Origin: Bacillota bacterium
Lineage (GTDB): Bacteria; Bacillota_A; Clostridia; Tissierellales; Peptoniphilaceae
DNA length: 30,389 bases
Assembly (NCBI GenBank): GCA_023418535.1
Contig: JAEZZN010000041.1
Location: 1 to 30,389, forward strand
Direction: 5' to 3'
Every line of letters begins with the position of its first letter. Within the stretch, counting starts at the first letter, position 1. The notes below the pieces were generated by a model, which was given only the letters and a program-made list of their open reading frames with translations, searched no databases and was not told the origin of the DNA. Shown here piece by piece: positions 7,740 through 17,481 of the stretch. Position numbers and translations under genes: made by a program.

Positions 7740-8447
7740 ATGAAAGAAATATTGAAATCTAACAATTTAGAGTTAATTGTTGATAGTGAAGGAGCGTATG
7801 TAGATTCGCTTAAATATAATGGTGTGGAGATATTATTTACAAAAAGTAATATTTTAGAAAATGAATCTATGAAAGTAAGAGGCGGTTCACATTTATGTTT
7901 TCCACATTTCGGACCTTCAGGAAAAGTTAATTTACCTCAACATGGATTTGCTAGACAAGAAAATTGGGAAATAGTAAATGTTAAAGAGAATGAAATATTA
8001 TTAAAACTTGAAAATTCATACGAAGATTGGAAAGATGTAGTTGCAACTTTAGTTTATAAAATTGAAGATAATACATTTAGAAGCAATTTATTAGTTGAGA
8101 ATAATGGATCTGAAGAAAAATATGTTTCTCCAGGATTTCACCCATATTTTGCATATGAAAATGCTGATGAAATAAAGATAAATGATAATGTATTTGAATT
8201 AAAAGAAGATTTAGTTAATTCATATTTTATGGATGAAGTAAAAACATTTGAAACTTCAAATTATAAAATAAATTTCGAAACATTCAATTTAGATAAATTT
8301 ATTTTATGGACTTCTTTTTCTGATAAATTTCTTTGTGTAGAACCAAGTTTTAATTTTGCAGCACTTGAAAATGGAAATGAGCTTTATAAAATTGAAGGTG
8401 GAAAATCAATGGAATTTAATTATAAGATTGAAATTGAAATTAAATAA
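7740..8447 (+). CDS. Aldose 1-epimerase / hexose-phosphate mutarotase-like protein
   Basis: 235 residues of the galactose-mutarotase-like superfamily, which interconverts alpha and beta anomers of sugars or sugar phosphates. The motif order GGSHLCFPHFGP then LPQHGFARQENW (about 50-78) matches the hexose-6-phosphate mutarotase (YeaD-like) branch, and PGFHPYFAYE supplies the conserved histidine. The late LCVEPSFNF gives the expected catalytic Glu position. The protein is shorter than GalM (about 340 residues) and lacks a signal peptide, so it is cytoplasmic. AGGAGG lies about five bases before the ATG. It stands alone, divergent from the glycosyltransferase gene and convergent with murC. The sugar substrate is not determined. 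Confidence 0.8.
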   Translation: MKEILKSNNLELIVDSEGAYVDSLKYNGVEILFTKSNILENESMKVRGGSHLCFPHFGPSGKVNLPQHGFARQENWEIVNVKENEILLKLENSYEDWKDVVATLVYKIEDNTFRSNLLVENNGSEEKYVSPGFHPYFAYENADEIKINDNVFELKEDLVNSYFMDEVKTFETSNYKINFETFNLDKFILWTSFSDKFLCVEPSFNFAALENGNELYKIEGGKSMEFNYKIEIEIK

Positions 8448-8461
8448 TATTTTTAAAATAA

Positions 8462-8553
8462 AAAGTGTTGATATATATTTTGAACTGACCTCCTCAAAGT
8501 TGTTTTTTAGGTACAACTTTTTGGGGTCACCTTATATTATATATCAACACTTT
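8462..8553. terminator. Bidirectional terminator with a second palindrome nested in its loop
   Basis: A perfect 16-bp outer stem (8462-8477 with 8538-8553) lies between converging genes and is flanked by A and T stretches. Its 60-base loop holds a separate 44-bp palindromic element (8486-8529). Confidence 0.7.
8486..8529. repeat. 44-bp palindromic mini-element, TGACC...GGTCA, in a terminator loop
   Basis: It starts TGACCTCCTCAAAGTTGT and ends ACAACTTTTTGGGGTCA, which are imperfect inverted repeats of each other around a nine-base centre. The right end on the minus strand, TGACCCCAAAAAGTTGTACC, resembles terminal repeats of IS3-family elements as remembered. A leftover of two IS ends, or a miniature element moved in trans, would fit. 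A similar element is at 22605-22651. Confidence 0.5.
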
Positions 8554-8559
8554 ATTAAT

Positions 8560-9951
8560 TTATTTATTCACAATCATTTTTGCTAATTTATCAGCATTTC
8601 CAGCGCCTAAAGTTATTATAATATCTTCACTAGTAAGATGAGAATCTAGATATTCTACTATGGATTCAAAATCTCCGATATATTTAGCATTTCCACCATT
8701 TTCATTTATTTTTTGAACTAAATCACGAGAATGAATAGTATCATCAAATGGATCTCTTGCTGCATATATGTCTGCAATTATTGTTTCATCAGCATCAAAG
8801 AAAGATTTTGAAAAGTCATCAAGTAATAATTTTGTCCTTGAATATTGATGAGGTTCAAATACCGCTATAACTCTCTTCTTATATGAGTTTTTTATAGCGC
8901 TTAATGTAGATTTAATTTCAATTGGATGATGAGCATAATCTGTTATAACTAATGCATCATTTTTTCTTCCTATAGTTTCCATTCTTCTATGAAGAGTTTT
9001 ATAGGTTTTTAAGCTTTCTTTAATAGTATCAATATCCATACCATTTTCATATGCTGCAATTATAGCAGCAACTGAATTTACTATATTGAATTTTCCTATT
9101 ATTTGTAAATAAAAATTCACAACCTTACCATCTTTCATATGTAAATTGAATGAAGGATGAGAGTTTTCATCGTATTTAATATCTGATACATAATATGTTG
9201 CATTTTCATCATGAAGAGAAAAGGTAATTAACTCTCCTTTAACATGCTCAAATAATCTATGAGTATTTTTATCATCATAATTAATTATTGATTTTGAGTC
9301 GTCATCAAGATTTTTGATATAACCAATAAATGTCTCAACTATATGATTTAAATCCTTGTAATAATCTAAATGGTCTTCATCTATATTTAAGATGACAACA
9401 GTTGAAGGATAGTAGTTTAAGATGTTTCCTTTAAATTCACATGCTTCTGTAAGAAGTATTTCACTTGTACCTACTTTTACATTTCCTTTCATATCATCTA
9501 AAAGTCCACCTAATAGTATAGAAGCATCATCATCTGAATCTATCAAAATTTTAGCAATCATTGAAGTGGTAGTAGACTTTCCATGAGAGCCCGAAATTGC
9601 AATTGATTGTTTGTAATTTTTCATCAAAGCTCCAAGAAAAACGCCTCTTGACACAACATATTTTTCAGTGGATCTTGCTGCAATTAATTCCTCGTTATTT
9701 TCGGGTATTGCATCAGTATATACAAATAAATCTTGATCTGTAATATTTTCTTTCTTTTGACCAATATATACTTCAATTCCATTTTCTATTAAATGTTCTA
9801 CATTTTCGGAAGTTTTATTGTCAGAACCAGTAATTTCAAAACCTTTTGATTTGAGTAGTAATGCAATGCCACTCATGCTGATTCCACCAATACCTAAAAA
9901 ATGAATTTTTTTAATATTATCTTCTTTTAAATTTAAATTAAAATTAAACAT
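8560..9951 (-). CDS. murC: UDP-N-acetylmuramate--L-alanine ligase
   Basis: 463 residues, standard for MurC, the cytoplasmic ATP-dependent ligase that adds L-Ala to UDP-MurNAc as the first step of the peptidoglycan stem. The N-terminal UDP-binding segment IHFLGIGGISMSGIA (15-29), the ATP loop SGSHGKSTTTSM (a Ser in place of the usual Thr), the MurC-specific LLTEACEFKGNIL, ILNIDEDHLDYY, and the C-terminal domain with DYAHHP and FEPHQYSRTKLLLDDF are all present. GAGAGG lies upstream of the ATG. The gene is divergent from glmU, so genes for two early peptidoglycan steps share one promoter region. A TATAAT (9997-10002, minus strand) is its likely -10. Confidence 0.95.
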   Translation of the reverse strand: MFNFNLNLKEDNIKKIHFLGIGGISMSGIALLLKSKGFEITGSDNKTSENVEHLIENGIEVYIGQKKENITDQDLFVYTDAIPENNEELIAARSTEKYVVSRGVFLGALMKNYKQSIAISGSHGKSTTTSMIAKILIDSDDDASILLGGLLDDMKGNVKVGTSEILLTEACEFKGNILNYYPSTVVILNIDEDHLDYYKDLNHIVETFIGYIKNLDDDSKSIINYDDKNTHRLFEHVKGELITFSLHDENATYYVSDIKYDENSHPSFNLHMKDGKVVNFYLQIIGKFNIVNSVAAIIAAYENGMDIDTIKESLKTYKTLHRRMETIGRKNDALVITDYAHHPIEIKSTLSAIKNSYKKRVIAVFEPHQYSRTKLLLDDFSKSFFDADETIIADIYAARDPFDDTIHSRDLVQKINENGGNAKYIGDFESIVEYLDSHLTSEDIIITLGAGNADKLAKMIVNK

Positions 9952-9996
9952 CTTTTCCTCTCAAATGAATTCTCTAGACCTTATATAAGCTTAATA

Positions 9997-10002
9997 ATTA
10001 TA
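9997..10002 (-). promoter_or_regulatory. Likely -10 box of murC
   Basis: TATAAT on the minus strand, preceded by TATGT, about 45 bases upstream of the murC ATG. No clear -35 is visible. Confidence 0.4.
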
Positions 10003-10030
10003 ACATATGCAAATATAAAATAGAAATTAT

Positions 10031-10058
10031 TTTACTATTTCACTATATATTGTATAAT
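10031..10058 (+). promoter_or_regulatory. Promoter of the glmU-prs-pth-mfd-prsA operon
   Basis: TTTACT (10031-10036), a 16-base spacer and TATAAT (10053-10058), with a transcript start expected about 30 bases before the glmU ATG. GAAAGAGGAG is the ribosome site. Confidence 0.7.
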
Positions 10059-10092
10059 ATATAAGGGAATTAGAAAAAACGAAAGAGGAGTC

Positions 10093-11466
10093 ATGAATAA
10101 AGCTATTATAATGGCAGCTGGTGAAGGAACAAGAATGAAATCAAATATTTCAAAAGTTCTTCATAAAGTACTCAACAAAACTATACTTTCATATATCATA
10201 GATTCAGCAAAAGAATCAGGTATGAATGAAATAATAGTAATAGTTGGGAAAAATGAACAAGCTGTAAAAGAAGAATTCGGTGATAAATTAAAATTCGTAA
10301 AACAAGAAATTGGTGAAGGCATACCTTATGGAACAGGATATGCAGTTAAACTCACAGAAAATTACATAGAAGATAATGATAGTATATTAGTTTTAAATGG
10401 AGATATACCATTAATAACTGAGGAATCATTAAGAGAATTTGCAAAATACCATAATGAAAATCAAAATGATGCAACTGTATTAACGGCTGATTTTGAAGAT
10501 CCTACAGGTTATGGAAGAGTAATCACAGACGAAAAAAATAATTTAATAAAAATTGTAGAGCATAGAGACTGCAACGAAGAAGAATTAAAAGTTAAAGAAA
10601 TTAATTCTGGAATATATATATTCAATGGAAAAAAACTTAAAAATGCATTGAATAAATTAGATCAAAACAATGATCAAGGGGAATTATATATAACAGATGT
10701 ATTTGGAATATTGAAAAATGAAAATTCAAAGATTTCAGCATTCAAAATTATCGATAATGAAGAAATCATGGGAATAAATGACAAAGTGCAATTATCTGAA
10801 GTTGAATCAGTAATGAGAAGAAGGATCAATGAAAAGTATATGCGCGATGGAGTTATTATTGAAAATCCTGATACTGTAACTATCCAAAAAGGTGTAAAAA
10901 TAGGACGAGATACTGTAGTAGAACAAAACGTTAAAATATTAGGAAATGTCGAAATTGGGGAGAATTCTCTTATTGGTATGAATAGTCAAATTGTTGATTC
11001 AAAAATAGGAGATAATGTACAAATATATTCTTCATTTATTGAAGGAGCTATAGTTGAAAATAATGCAGATGTAGGTCCATTTGCAAGACTTAGAAAAAAT
11101 TCACATCTTAAAGAAAAGGTCCACATAGGTAATTTTGTAGAAGTTAAAAACTCGGTAATAGGAAAAGGAACAAAATCAGGACATTTAACATATATTGGAG
11201 ATGCTGATCTTGGAGAAAATATCAATGTGTCTTGTGGTGTAATATTTGCAAATTATGATGGGATAAACAAATTTAGATCAACGGTTGGAGATAATGCATT
11301 TATTGGATCTAATGTAAATATAATTTCACCTATAAATATTGCAGATAAGACTTTTTTAGCAGCGGGATCCACAATCACTAAAGATGTCGAAGAGGGACAA
11401 TTAGCAGTAGAAAGAGCGCAACAAAATAATATAGACGGATACTATAATAAAAAATTCAAAAAATAA
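10093..11466 (+). CDS. glmU: Bifunctional UDP-N-acetylglucosamine pyrophosphorylase / glucosamine-1-phosphate acetyltransferase
   Basis: 457 residues. It makes UDP-GlcNAc, the precursor of peptidoglycan and wall polymers, from glucosamine-1-phosphate, acetyl-CoA and UTP. The N-terminal uridylyltransferase carries IMAAGEGTRMKS (6-17), YGTGYAV and VLNGDIPLI. The C-terminal left-handed beta-helix has many hexapeptide repeats (about 250-440), the GPFARLR loop, the acetyltransferase His364 in GTKSGHLTYIGDADLG and the closing AAGSTITKDV. First gene of the operon, with prs starting 10 bases after its stop. The order glmU-prs-(ctc)-pth-mfd is conserved in Firmicutes; the usual upstream spoVG is absent here, replaced by divergent murC. 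Confidence 0.97.
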   Translation: MNKAIIMAAGEGTRMKSNISKVLHKVLNKTILSYIIDSAKESGMNEIIVIVGKNEQAVKEEFGDKLKFVKQEIGEGIPYGTGYAVKLTENYIEDNDSILVLNGDIPLITEESLREFAKYHNENQNDATVLTADFEDPTGYGRVITDEKNNLIKIVEHRDCNEEELKVKEINSGIYIFNGKKLKNALNKLDQNNDQGELYITDVFGILKNENSKISAFKIIDNEEIMGINDKVQLSEVESVMRRRINEKYMRDGVIIENPDTVTIQKGVKIGRDTVVEQNVKILGNVEIGENSLIGMNSQIVDSKIGDNVQIYSSFIEGAIVENNADVGPFARLRKNSHLKEKVHIGNFVEVKNSVIGKGTKSGHLTYIGDADLGENINVSCGVIFANYDGINKFRSTVGDNAFIGSNVNIISPINIADKTFLAAGSTITKDVEEGQLAVERAQQNNIDGYYNKKFKK

Positions 11467-11476
11467 TGGAGGAATC

Positions 11477-12448
11477 ATGCTCAGTGCAGCCAATGAAGTA
11501 AAAGTATTTAGTGGTACATCTAATCTAAAATTAGCAAAAGAAATTTGTAAACATTTAGATATGGAGTTGGGAGAAATTTCAATCAGTCATTTTGCAGATG
11601 GAGAAATAGCTGTTAAAGTCAATGAAATAGTTAGGGGTAGAGATGTATTTTTAATACAGCCAACATCAAATCCTGTGAATGAATCATTAATGGAAGCTTT
11701 GATTATTATAGATGCTTTAAAAAGAGCTTCTGCAAATAAGATTAACTTGGTGATGCCATATTATGGATATGCAAGACAAGATCGTAAATCAAAAGGTAGA
11801 GAACCAATAACTGCAAAATTAGTAACAGACTTAATTGAGGTTGCTGGGGCAGATAGAGTAGTATCTGTAGACTTACATGCTGGACAAATTCAAGGATTTT
11901 TTGATATTCCTTTTGATCATTTGACAGCAAGACCAGTATTGGCTGAGTATTTTGAAAAATTAATTGAAAAAAGTGGGACAAATGAGTGGACTGTAGTTTC
12001 TCCAGATTTAGGTGGAGTTACTAGAGCAAGAAAATTAGCGGATGTATTGGGATTACCAATAGCTATTATAGAAAAATATAGACCAAATCCAAATGAATCT
12101 AAAGTTATGAATGTAATTGGTGGATTTGCAGGAAGACATTGTATAATTATTGATGATATCATCGATACTGCCGGTACAATAGTAAATGCTGCAGAAACTC
12201 TTATAAAAGAGGGAGCAAAAGATGTATATATTTCGGCTACACATGGAGTGCTTTCAGGACCAGCAGTTGAAAGAATTGAAAATTCTTCATCTGTATGCAA
12301 ATGCGTAATTACAGATACAATTGAGCATCAAGATTTAGAAGGGAGAGATAAATTTGAAGTTTTATCTATGGCTCCTATGATAGCAGAAACCATAAAGAGC
12401 ATTGTAAACTTTACATCTGTATCAGATATCATGAAGGAAAGAAAATAA
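11477..12448 (+). CDS. prs: Ribose-phosphate pyrophosphokinase (PRPP synthase)
   Basis: 323 residues, class I. It converts ribose-5-phosphate and ATP to PRPP for purine, pyrimidine, NAD, His and Trp synthesis. Seen: SHFADGEIAVKV, the ATP-binding flexible loop YYGYARQDRKSKGREPITAK, the DLHAGQIQGFFDIPFDHL helix region, the VVSPDLGGVTRARKLAD segment and the PRPP-binding loop IIDDIIDTAGTI (Asp226-Asp227 onward). ATGGAGGAATC gives its ribosome site. Its stop is directly followed by the pth ATG. Confidence 0.97.
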   Translation: MLSAANEVKVFSGTSNLKLAKEICKHLDMELGEISISHFADGEIAVKVNEIVRGRDVFLIQPTSNPVNESLMEALIIIDALKRASANKINLVMPYYGYARQDRKSKGREPITAKLVTDLIEVAGADRVVSVDLHAGQIQGFFDIPFDHLTARPVLAEYFEKLIEKSGTNEWTVVSPDLGGVTRARKLADVLGLPIAIIEKYRPNPNESKVMNVIGGFAGRHCIIIDDIIDTAGTIVNAAETLIKEGAKDVYISATHGVLSGPAVERIENSSSVCKCVITDTIEHQDLEGRDKFEVLSMAPMIAETIKSIVNFTSVSDIMKERK

Positions 12449-13021
12449 ATGTATTTAATAGTTGGACTAGGAAATCCAGGAAGAAAATATGAAAAAACTA
12501 GACATAATGTTGGTTTTGATGCTTTAGACATTATAGCTGCGAAATTAAATGCAGATATAAAAAAAGTAAAGTTTAAAGGAATCTATGGAGAAACTAGATA
12601 TAAAGGCAACAAAATAATTTTATTAAAACCAGAGACATATATGAATGCCTCTGGTATTTCGCTTGCTGAATGTGCGAAATTTTATGGCGTAAAGCCAGAA
12701 AATATAATTGTGTTGGTAGATGATATTGATATACAATTTGGTAGTATTAGAATAAAAAGAAATGGTTCAGCAGGCACACATAATGGATTAAAATCCATTG
12801 TTCAACATTTAGGAACTAGTGAATTTCCAAGAGTTAAAATAGCTGTAAATCAAAAACCGTCATATATGGATTTAGCTGATTTTGTACTTTCAAAATTTAC
12901 AGATAATGAAAGAAAAATAATTGAAAAAGAACTTGAACTAGCAAGTGATGCTGTACTTGAAATTATAGATAATAGTATTGAATCGGCAATGAATATATTT
13001 AATTCTCAAATGATTGGATAA
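12449..13021 (+). CDS. pth: Peptidyl-tRNA hydrolase
   Basis: 190 residues. It frees tRNA from peptidyl-tRNAs dropped by ribosomes. The N-terminal signature MYLIVGLGNPGRKYEKTRHNVGF includes catalytic His19. PETYMNASG supplies the conserved Asn, and LVDDIDIQFGSIRIK the Asp pair at 91-94. GSAGTHNGLKSI and GTSEFPRVKI are the other family blocks. No base separates it from the prs stop; GAAGGAAAG in the prs end serves as ribosome site. mfd begins three bases after its stop. Confidence 0.97.
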   Translation: MYLIVGLGNPGRKYEKTRHNVGFDALDIIAAKLNADIKKVKFKGIYGETRYKGNKIILLKPETYMNASGISLAECAKFYGVKPENIIVLVDDIDIQFGSIRIKRNGSAGTHNGLKSIVQHLGTSEFPRVKIAVNQKPSYMDLADFVLSKFTDNERKIIEKELELASDAVLEIIDNSIESAMNIFNSQMIG

Positions 13022-13024
13022 AAT

Positions 13025-16000
13025 ATGAATATAAAATCAATAGATAATTTTATAAATCTATTAAATGATTACAATTCAATATATAGTTATGGAATTATAG
13101 ATGAAGCAAAGGGTCATTTAATTTACTTAATAAATAGTAAATTAAAAAGACCTGTTTTTGTGTTGTCTGAAAATGACAAAAAAGCAAGAGATTTATATGA
13201 AAGTCTTGTAAATTCTGATATAGCTGTAGATTTACTTCCAGACATCGATTCAAATTATCAAATGCTTGAGGATTTAGATTATACAAATAGACACAATAGA
13301 ATGAAGACGCTTATAGATTTGGCAAATAATATACCTAAAATCTATGTATCTTCGTCAAATGCAATAACAAGAAAAATAACTAATAAAGAAATATTTTTAG
13401 AGCAAAGATTTAAACTGGACTTAGATACTGAAATAGAATTGGAAGCTTTGATAAATAAATTGTCAAATCTTGGTTATCAAAGAAGAAATATAATTCAAGC
13501 AAAAGGAGAATTTTCTATTAGAGGAGATATTATAGATATATTTCAAGTTCATGAAGATAATCCAACAAGAATTGAGCTATTTGATATAAATGTTGATTCT
13601 ATTCGTAAATTTGATATCAATACTCAAATGAGTTTAAATCAAATTGATGAAATATTTATTTATCCTTTGTATGAAAATAATATTGATAATAATATAGAAG
13701 ATAAAATCAATCATATAAAAAATGATCTAGAATTTACAAAATCTAAATTTGATGAAGAAATTTATAAAAAAGCTTCAAATAAATATCAAAAGATGATTGA
13801 AAAATTAGAATATGAAAATAGTGTAGATAATATAGATTTACTAATACCATATTTAGAGAACAATTCATCTATAGTAGATTATTTACCAGAAAACACATTT
13901 GTTATATATGACGACTTAGCAAATATTACAAATACAATAAAAGGATTTGAAGCTTTTAGAGATGAAGATATACAATATAGAATAGAAAATGGAGAACTTT
14001 TAAAATCTCATCACGATATATTTTTAAGGTTTGATGAAATTATCGAAGATATAAATAGATTTCAAAAAGTAAATTTCTCTTCTTTATTAAAAACTATACC
14101 TAATTTTAAATCAGATGTACTTTATGAATTTAAAATACGAGAAAATCAATCATTTCATGGACAATTTGAAGATTTTATTTCTGATATTAATTTCAAATTA
14201 AGTCAAGGATATAAAGTTATTATATATGTACCAGAAATAAATGATGCAAATAATTTGATTTCACAATTAAATGAATATTCTATATTTTCTAAAATTTATA
14301 GAGATATTACTGAAGATATTGATAGTGTTGGAATTATCATTGATAGTTTAGAAAAAGGTTTTGAATTATTTGAAGATAAGATTAATATAATTTCTTATCA
14401 ACAAATATTTAGAAAAGTTAAAAAGAAGAAAACAAAAACTGTTAAAAATAAAGATATTATAAACTATTCAGATTTGGTACGAGGTGATTTACTTGTTCAT
14501 GATGAATATGGTATCGGTGAATTTATTGGAATAAAGAGCATTGAATTGAATGGATTTACTTCAGATTTTGTAGAACTTCATTTCAAAGGAGGAGATAAAC
14601 TTTTTGTACCAACTCAAGATATGAGCATGATTTCCAAATTTATTGGAAATGGAGATAAAAGACCTCAGTTATCTAATTTAAATGGTACAGAATGGAAAAA
14701 ATCTAAAGCCAAAGCTAAAAGAGCAATAGAAGAAATTGCAGAAGACTTGGTTAAACTTTATGCAAAAAGAAGTCAAATTGAAGGATTTAGATATTCATTA
14801 GACACTCCATGGCAAAAAGAATTTGAATATTCATTTGAATATCAAGAAACAGATGCACAACTTCGTGCTATTGAAGAAATAAAAAAAGATATGGAATCTG
14901 ATAAAGTCATGGATAGACTTTTATGTGGCGATGTTGGTTATGGAAAGACAGAAGTTGCATTAAGAGCTGCATTTAAAGCAATTATGGATGGGAAACAAGT
15001 TGTAATGCTTGCCCCTACGACTATTTTAGTAAAGCAACATTTTGAAACTATGAAGTCTAGATTTAAGGATTTTCCTATAGATATAGATTATATTTCAAGA
15101 TTTAAAACTGAAAATCAAAAGAAACAAACAATAGAAGGTCTAAAAAAAGGAAAAATAGACTTTGTAGTAGGTACACATGCATTACTTTCTGATAAAATAA
15201 GTTTTAAAAATTTAGGTCTTCTTATAGTCGATGAGGAGCAAAGATTTGGCGTAAAACATAAAGAGAAAATCAAAGAAATGAGTGAAAATATAGATGTACT
15301 CACATTGTCTGCAACGCCTATTCCTAGAACTCTTCAGATGTCTTTAACAGGAATAAGAGATATGTCACTTCTTGATGAACATCCGGAAAATAGACTTCCT
15401 GTAAATACCTTCGTTATGGAATATGATCCAATATATGTTAGAGAAGCCATATTGAGGGAAATGGCAAGAGGAGGTCAAGTATATTTTGTATATAATAGAG
15501 TCAATAAAATTAACTATATGTACAATAAACTACTTGAATTGGTTCCTGAAGCTAGTATAGCTATTTCACATGGTCAAATGTCTACAAGACAATTAGAAAA
15601 TGTATTGGAAGATTTTACAAATAAGAAATATGATGTTTTACTTACGACAACAATTATTGAAACTGGTATGGATATACAAAATGTTAACACAATTATAATA
15701 TATAATGCAGATATGATGGGTCTATCACAGTTATATCAATTAAAAGGAAGAATAGGTAGATCAAATAGAAATTCATTTGCGTATTTTACCTATCAATCAG
15801 GGAAAATAATGACGGAGATAGCAGAAAAAAGGCTTAAGGCCATAAAAGACTTTTCAGAGCTTGGTTCTGGTTATAAAGTAGCTATGAGAGATCTAGAGCT
15901 TAGGGGAGCTGGGAATCTTTTAGGAGAAAGCCAAAGTGGACATATTGAATCCATTGGATACGATTTATATGTAAGAATGCTAAAAGAAACAATTGACGAA

Positions 16001-16480
16001 ATTAAAGGTGAAAGACCAAGAAAACCAATAATTCCTGTTAAAATTGACTTAAATCTAGATTTATTTATACCAGATGATTATATTATAGATGAAAATGAAA
16101 AAATCAATATTTACAAGAAAATATCATATATTGAAAATAAAGAAGATCATTATTCAATAATAGATGAATTAACTGATAGATTTGGAGATATTCCTATATC
16201 GGTTCAAAATATAATTGATATTGCATATATAAAATCTTTGATTATTGAAAATAATTTTGATAAATTAGAAGAGGTAAATGATGAAGTACATCTCTCATAT
16301 AATAATCTGGACATATTTGATTTTGAAAAATTAAAAATACTTGCAAAAGAGTATAAAAATGATATAAGGTTTGATATGACAAATAATCCAACAATTATTA
16401 TTGAAGTTGGAAAAGGATACAATTATAGACTAATCAATCTTTTAGAAATGATTAGCAAGATAAATAGAGGAGAAAAATAA
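13025..16480 (+). CDS. mfd: Transcription-repair coupling factor
   Basis: 1151 residues, close to the Bacillus length. Mfd binds RNA polymerase stalled at DNA damage, pushes it off by ATP-driven translocation and recruits UvrA. Visible parts: an N-terminal UvrB-like module; the polymerase-interacting domain around 485-540 (RGDLLVHDEYGIGEFIGI, ELHFKGGDKLFVPTQDM); the helicase core with Walker A CGDVGYGKTE (about 633-642), DEEQRFG box (about 735-741), TLSATPIPRTL, TTIIETGMD and LYQLKGRIGRS; the translocation motif GAGNLLGESQSGHI; and a C-terminal UvrA-regulating domain. Only two bases separate it from pth, and its TAA overlaps the next ATG (TAATG). Confidence 0.97.
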   Translation: MNIKSIDNFINLLNDYNSIYSYGIIDEAKGHLIYLINSKLKRPVFVLSENDKKARDLYESLVNSDIAVDLLPDIDSNYQMLEDLDYTNRHNRMKTLIDLANNIPKIYVSSSNAITRKITNKEIFLEQRFKLDLDTEIELEALINKLSNLGYQRRNIIQAKGEFSIRGDIIDIFQVHEDNPTRIELFDINVDSIRKFDINTQMSLNQIDEIFIYPLYENNIDNNIEDKINHIKNDLEFTKSKFDEEIYKKASNKYQKMIEKLEYENSVDNIDLLIPYLENNSSIVDYLPENTFVIYDDLANITNTIKGFEAFRDEDIQYRIENGELLKSHHDIFLRFDEIIEDINRFQKVNFSSLLKTIPNFKSDVLYEFKIRENQSFHGQFEDFISDINFKLSQGYKVIIYVPEINDANNLISQLNEYSIFSKIYRDITEDIDSVGIIIDSLEKGFELFEDKINIISYQQIFRKVKKKKTKTVKNKDIINYSDLVRGDLLVHDEYGIGEFIGIKSIELNGFTSDFVELHFKGGDKLFVPTQDMSMISKFIGNGDKRPQLSNLNGTEWKKSKAKAKRAIEEIAEDLVKLYAKRSQIEGFRYSLDTPWQKEFEYSFEYQETDAQLRAIEEIKKDMESDKVMDRLLCGDVGYGKTEVALRAAFKAIMDGKQVVMLAPTTILVKQHFETMKSRFKDFPIDIDYISRFKTENQKKQTIEGLKKGKIDFVVGTHALLSDKISFKNLGLLIVDEEQRFGVKHKEKIKEMSENIDVLTLSATPIPRTLQMSLTGIRDMSLLDEHPENRLPVNTFVMEYDPIYVREAILREMARGGQVYFVYNRVNKINYMYNKLLELVPEASIAISHGQMSTRQLENVLEDFTNKKYDVLLTTTIIETGMDIQNVNTIIIYNADMMGLSQLYQLKGRIGRSNRNSFAYFTYQSGKIMTEIAEKRLKAIKDFSELGSGYKVAMRDLELRGAGNLLGESQSGHIESIGYDLYVRMLKETIDEIKGERPRKPIIPVKIDLNLDLFIPDDYIIDENEKINIYKKISYIENKEDHYSIIDELTDRFGDIPISVQNIIDIAYIKSLIIENNFDKLEEVNDEVHLSYNNLDIFDFEKLKILAKEYKNDIRFDMTNNPTIIIEVGKGYNYRLINLLEMISKINRGEK

Positions 16481-17481
16481 TGAAAAAAACTAGAATAATA
16501 AGTTTACTATTAGCTTTGTCACTTGTTTTAGTAGCGTGTGGAAATAATTCTAATGATGAGACAACTGATGAAAGTAATACCCCACGAGTTATAGACGAAA
16601 CAAATGAAACAAATGAAAAAGAAAAAACAAAGGAAAAAGAATACACCAAAATAGAAGATTTAAGAAATAATAAGAAAACAATGGTTTCTATAAACGGAGA
16701 AGAAATCTCTCATAGAAGATTTTATGAATTTTACGATTTATATTCTTCAATAATGGGTATGGGACAAAATTTATCACAAGAAATAACTAATTTATTCATA
16801 GGTGATCAAATAATAAATAAAGAACTTAAAGAAGCGAATATTACTGTCTCAGATGAAGAAATAAAGACAGAGGTAGATAATTATATCAATAAATTAGGTG
16901 GTCAATCTGAATATTATAAATATTTAAGTGTATTAGGATCTACTGAAGAATTATTTAAAGAAAATATTGAAAACTCACTTAAGAGAGTTAAACATCAACA
17001 ACATTTTAATGAAAAAACAAAATTAACTGATGATGAATTAAACGCTTATTACGAAGAAAATAAAGATTCAATTGATAATGTAATTGCAAAACATATATTA
17101 ACTGAAGACGAAGAGACAGCTTTAAAAGCTATTGAAAGATTAAATAAAGGTGAAGATTTTAAAGATGTTGCAAACGAATTATCAATTGATAAGGCTGCAA
17201 ATGCAAAAGGTGGAGAATTAGGAGCAGTAAGAAGATCTGGATATGATGCTGACTTTGTAAAAGCTGCATTTGAACTAGAAGAAAATAAAGTATCTTCTCC
17301 AATAAAAACAAAATTTGGATACCATGTAATATTAGTAACAAAAAATAATGTAGGACTTGAAAAGAATCTTGAAGAAATTCAAAATGCATTAAAAAAACAA
17401 AAATATCAAAAAGATTTACAAGAAAAAGTTCAATCTAGTGATATTAAATTCTATAACTTTGATGGAAGTGAAATAAAGTAA
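16480..17481 (+). CDS. prsA: Foldase lipoprotein, PrsA/parvulin-type peptidyl-prolyl isomerase
   Basis: 333 residues. The N-terminus MKKTRIISLLLALSLVLVAC is a lipoprotein signal with Cys20 after LVA, so it is anchored on the outer face of the membrane. A Ser/Thr/Asn/Glu-rich linker (21-58) precedes a SurA-like chaperone region (about 65-190), then a parvulin domain (about 198-287) with AKHILTEDEE, AKGGELGAVRRSGYDADFV and KTKFGYHVILV. These proteins fold secreted proteins just outside the membrane. The ATG overlaps the mfd stop. Such a PPIase next to mfd, with HU nearby, is a recurring clostridial arrangement. No clear terminator follows. Confidence 0.9.
   Translation: MKKTRIISLLLALSLVLVACGNNSNDETTDESNTPRVIDETNETNEKEKTKEKEYTKIEDLRNNKKTMVSINGEEISHRRFYEFYDLYSSIMGMGQNLSQEITNLFIGDQIINKELKEANITVSDEEIKTEVDNYINKLGGQSEYYKYLSVLGSTEELFKENIENSLKRVKHQQHFNEKTKLTDDELNAYYEENKDSIDNVIAKHILTEDEETALKAIERLNKGEDFKDVANELSIDKAANAKGGELGAVRRSGYDADFVKAAFELEENKVSSPIKTKFGYHVILVTKNNVGLEKNLEEIQNALKKQKYQKDLQEKVQSSDIKFYNFDGSEIK

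Noticed and set aside
8356..8586. 76-residue frame running from the epimerase end into the terminator
   Set aside because: It reads through the terminator hairpin and the converging murC end with no ribosome site.
11917..12300. 127-residue open frame on the minus strand inside prs
   Set aside because: It lies wholly opposite the well-conserved prs gene, has no ribosome site and reads as a codon shadow. The same applies to frames opposite mfd, uraA, the GT4 gene, dinB, the LxxG gene and the Lys/Glu-rich gene.
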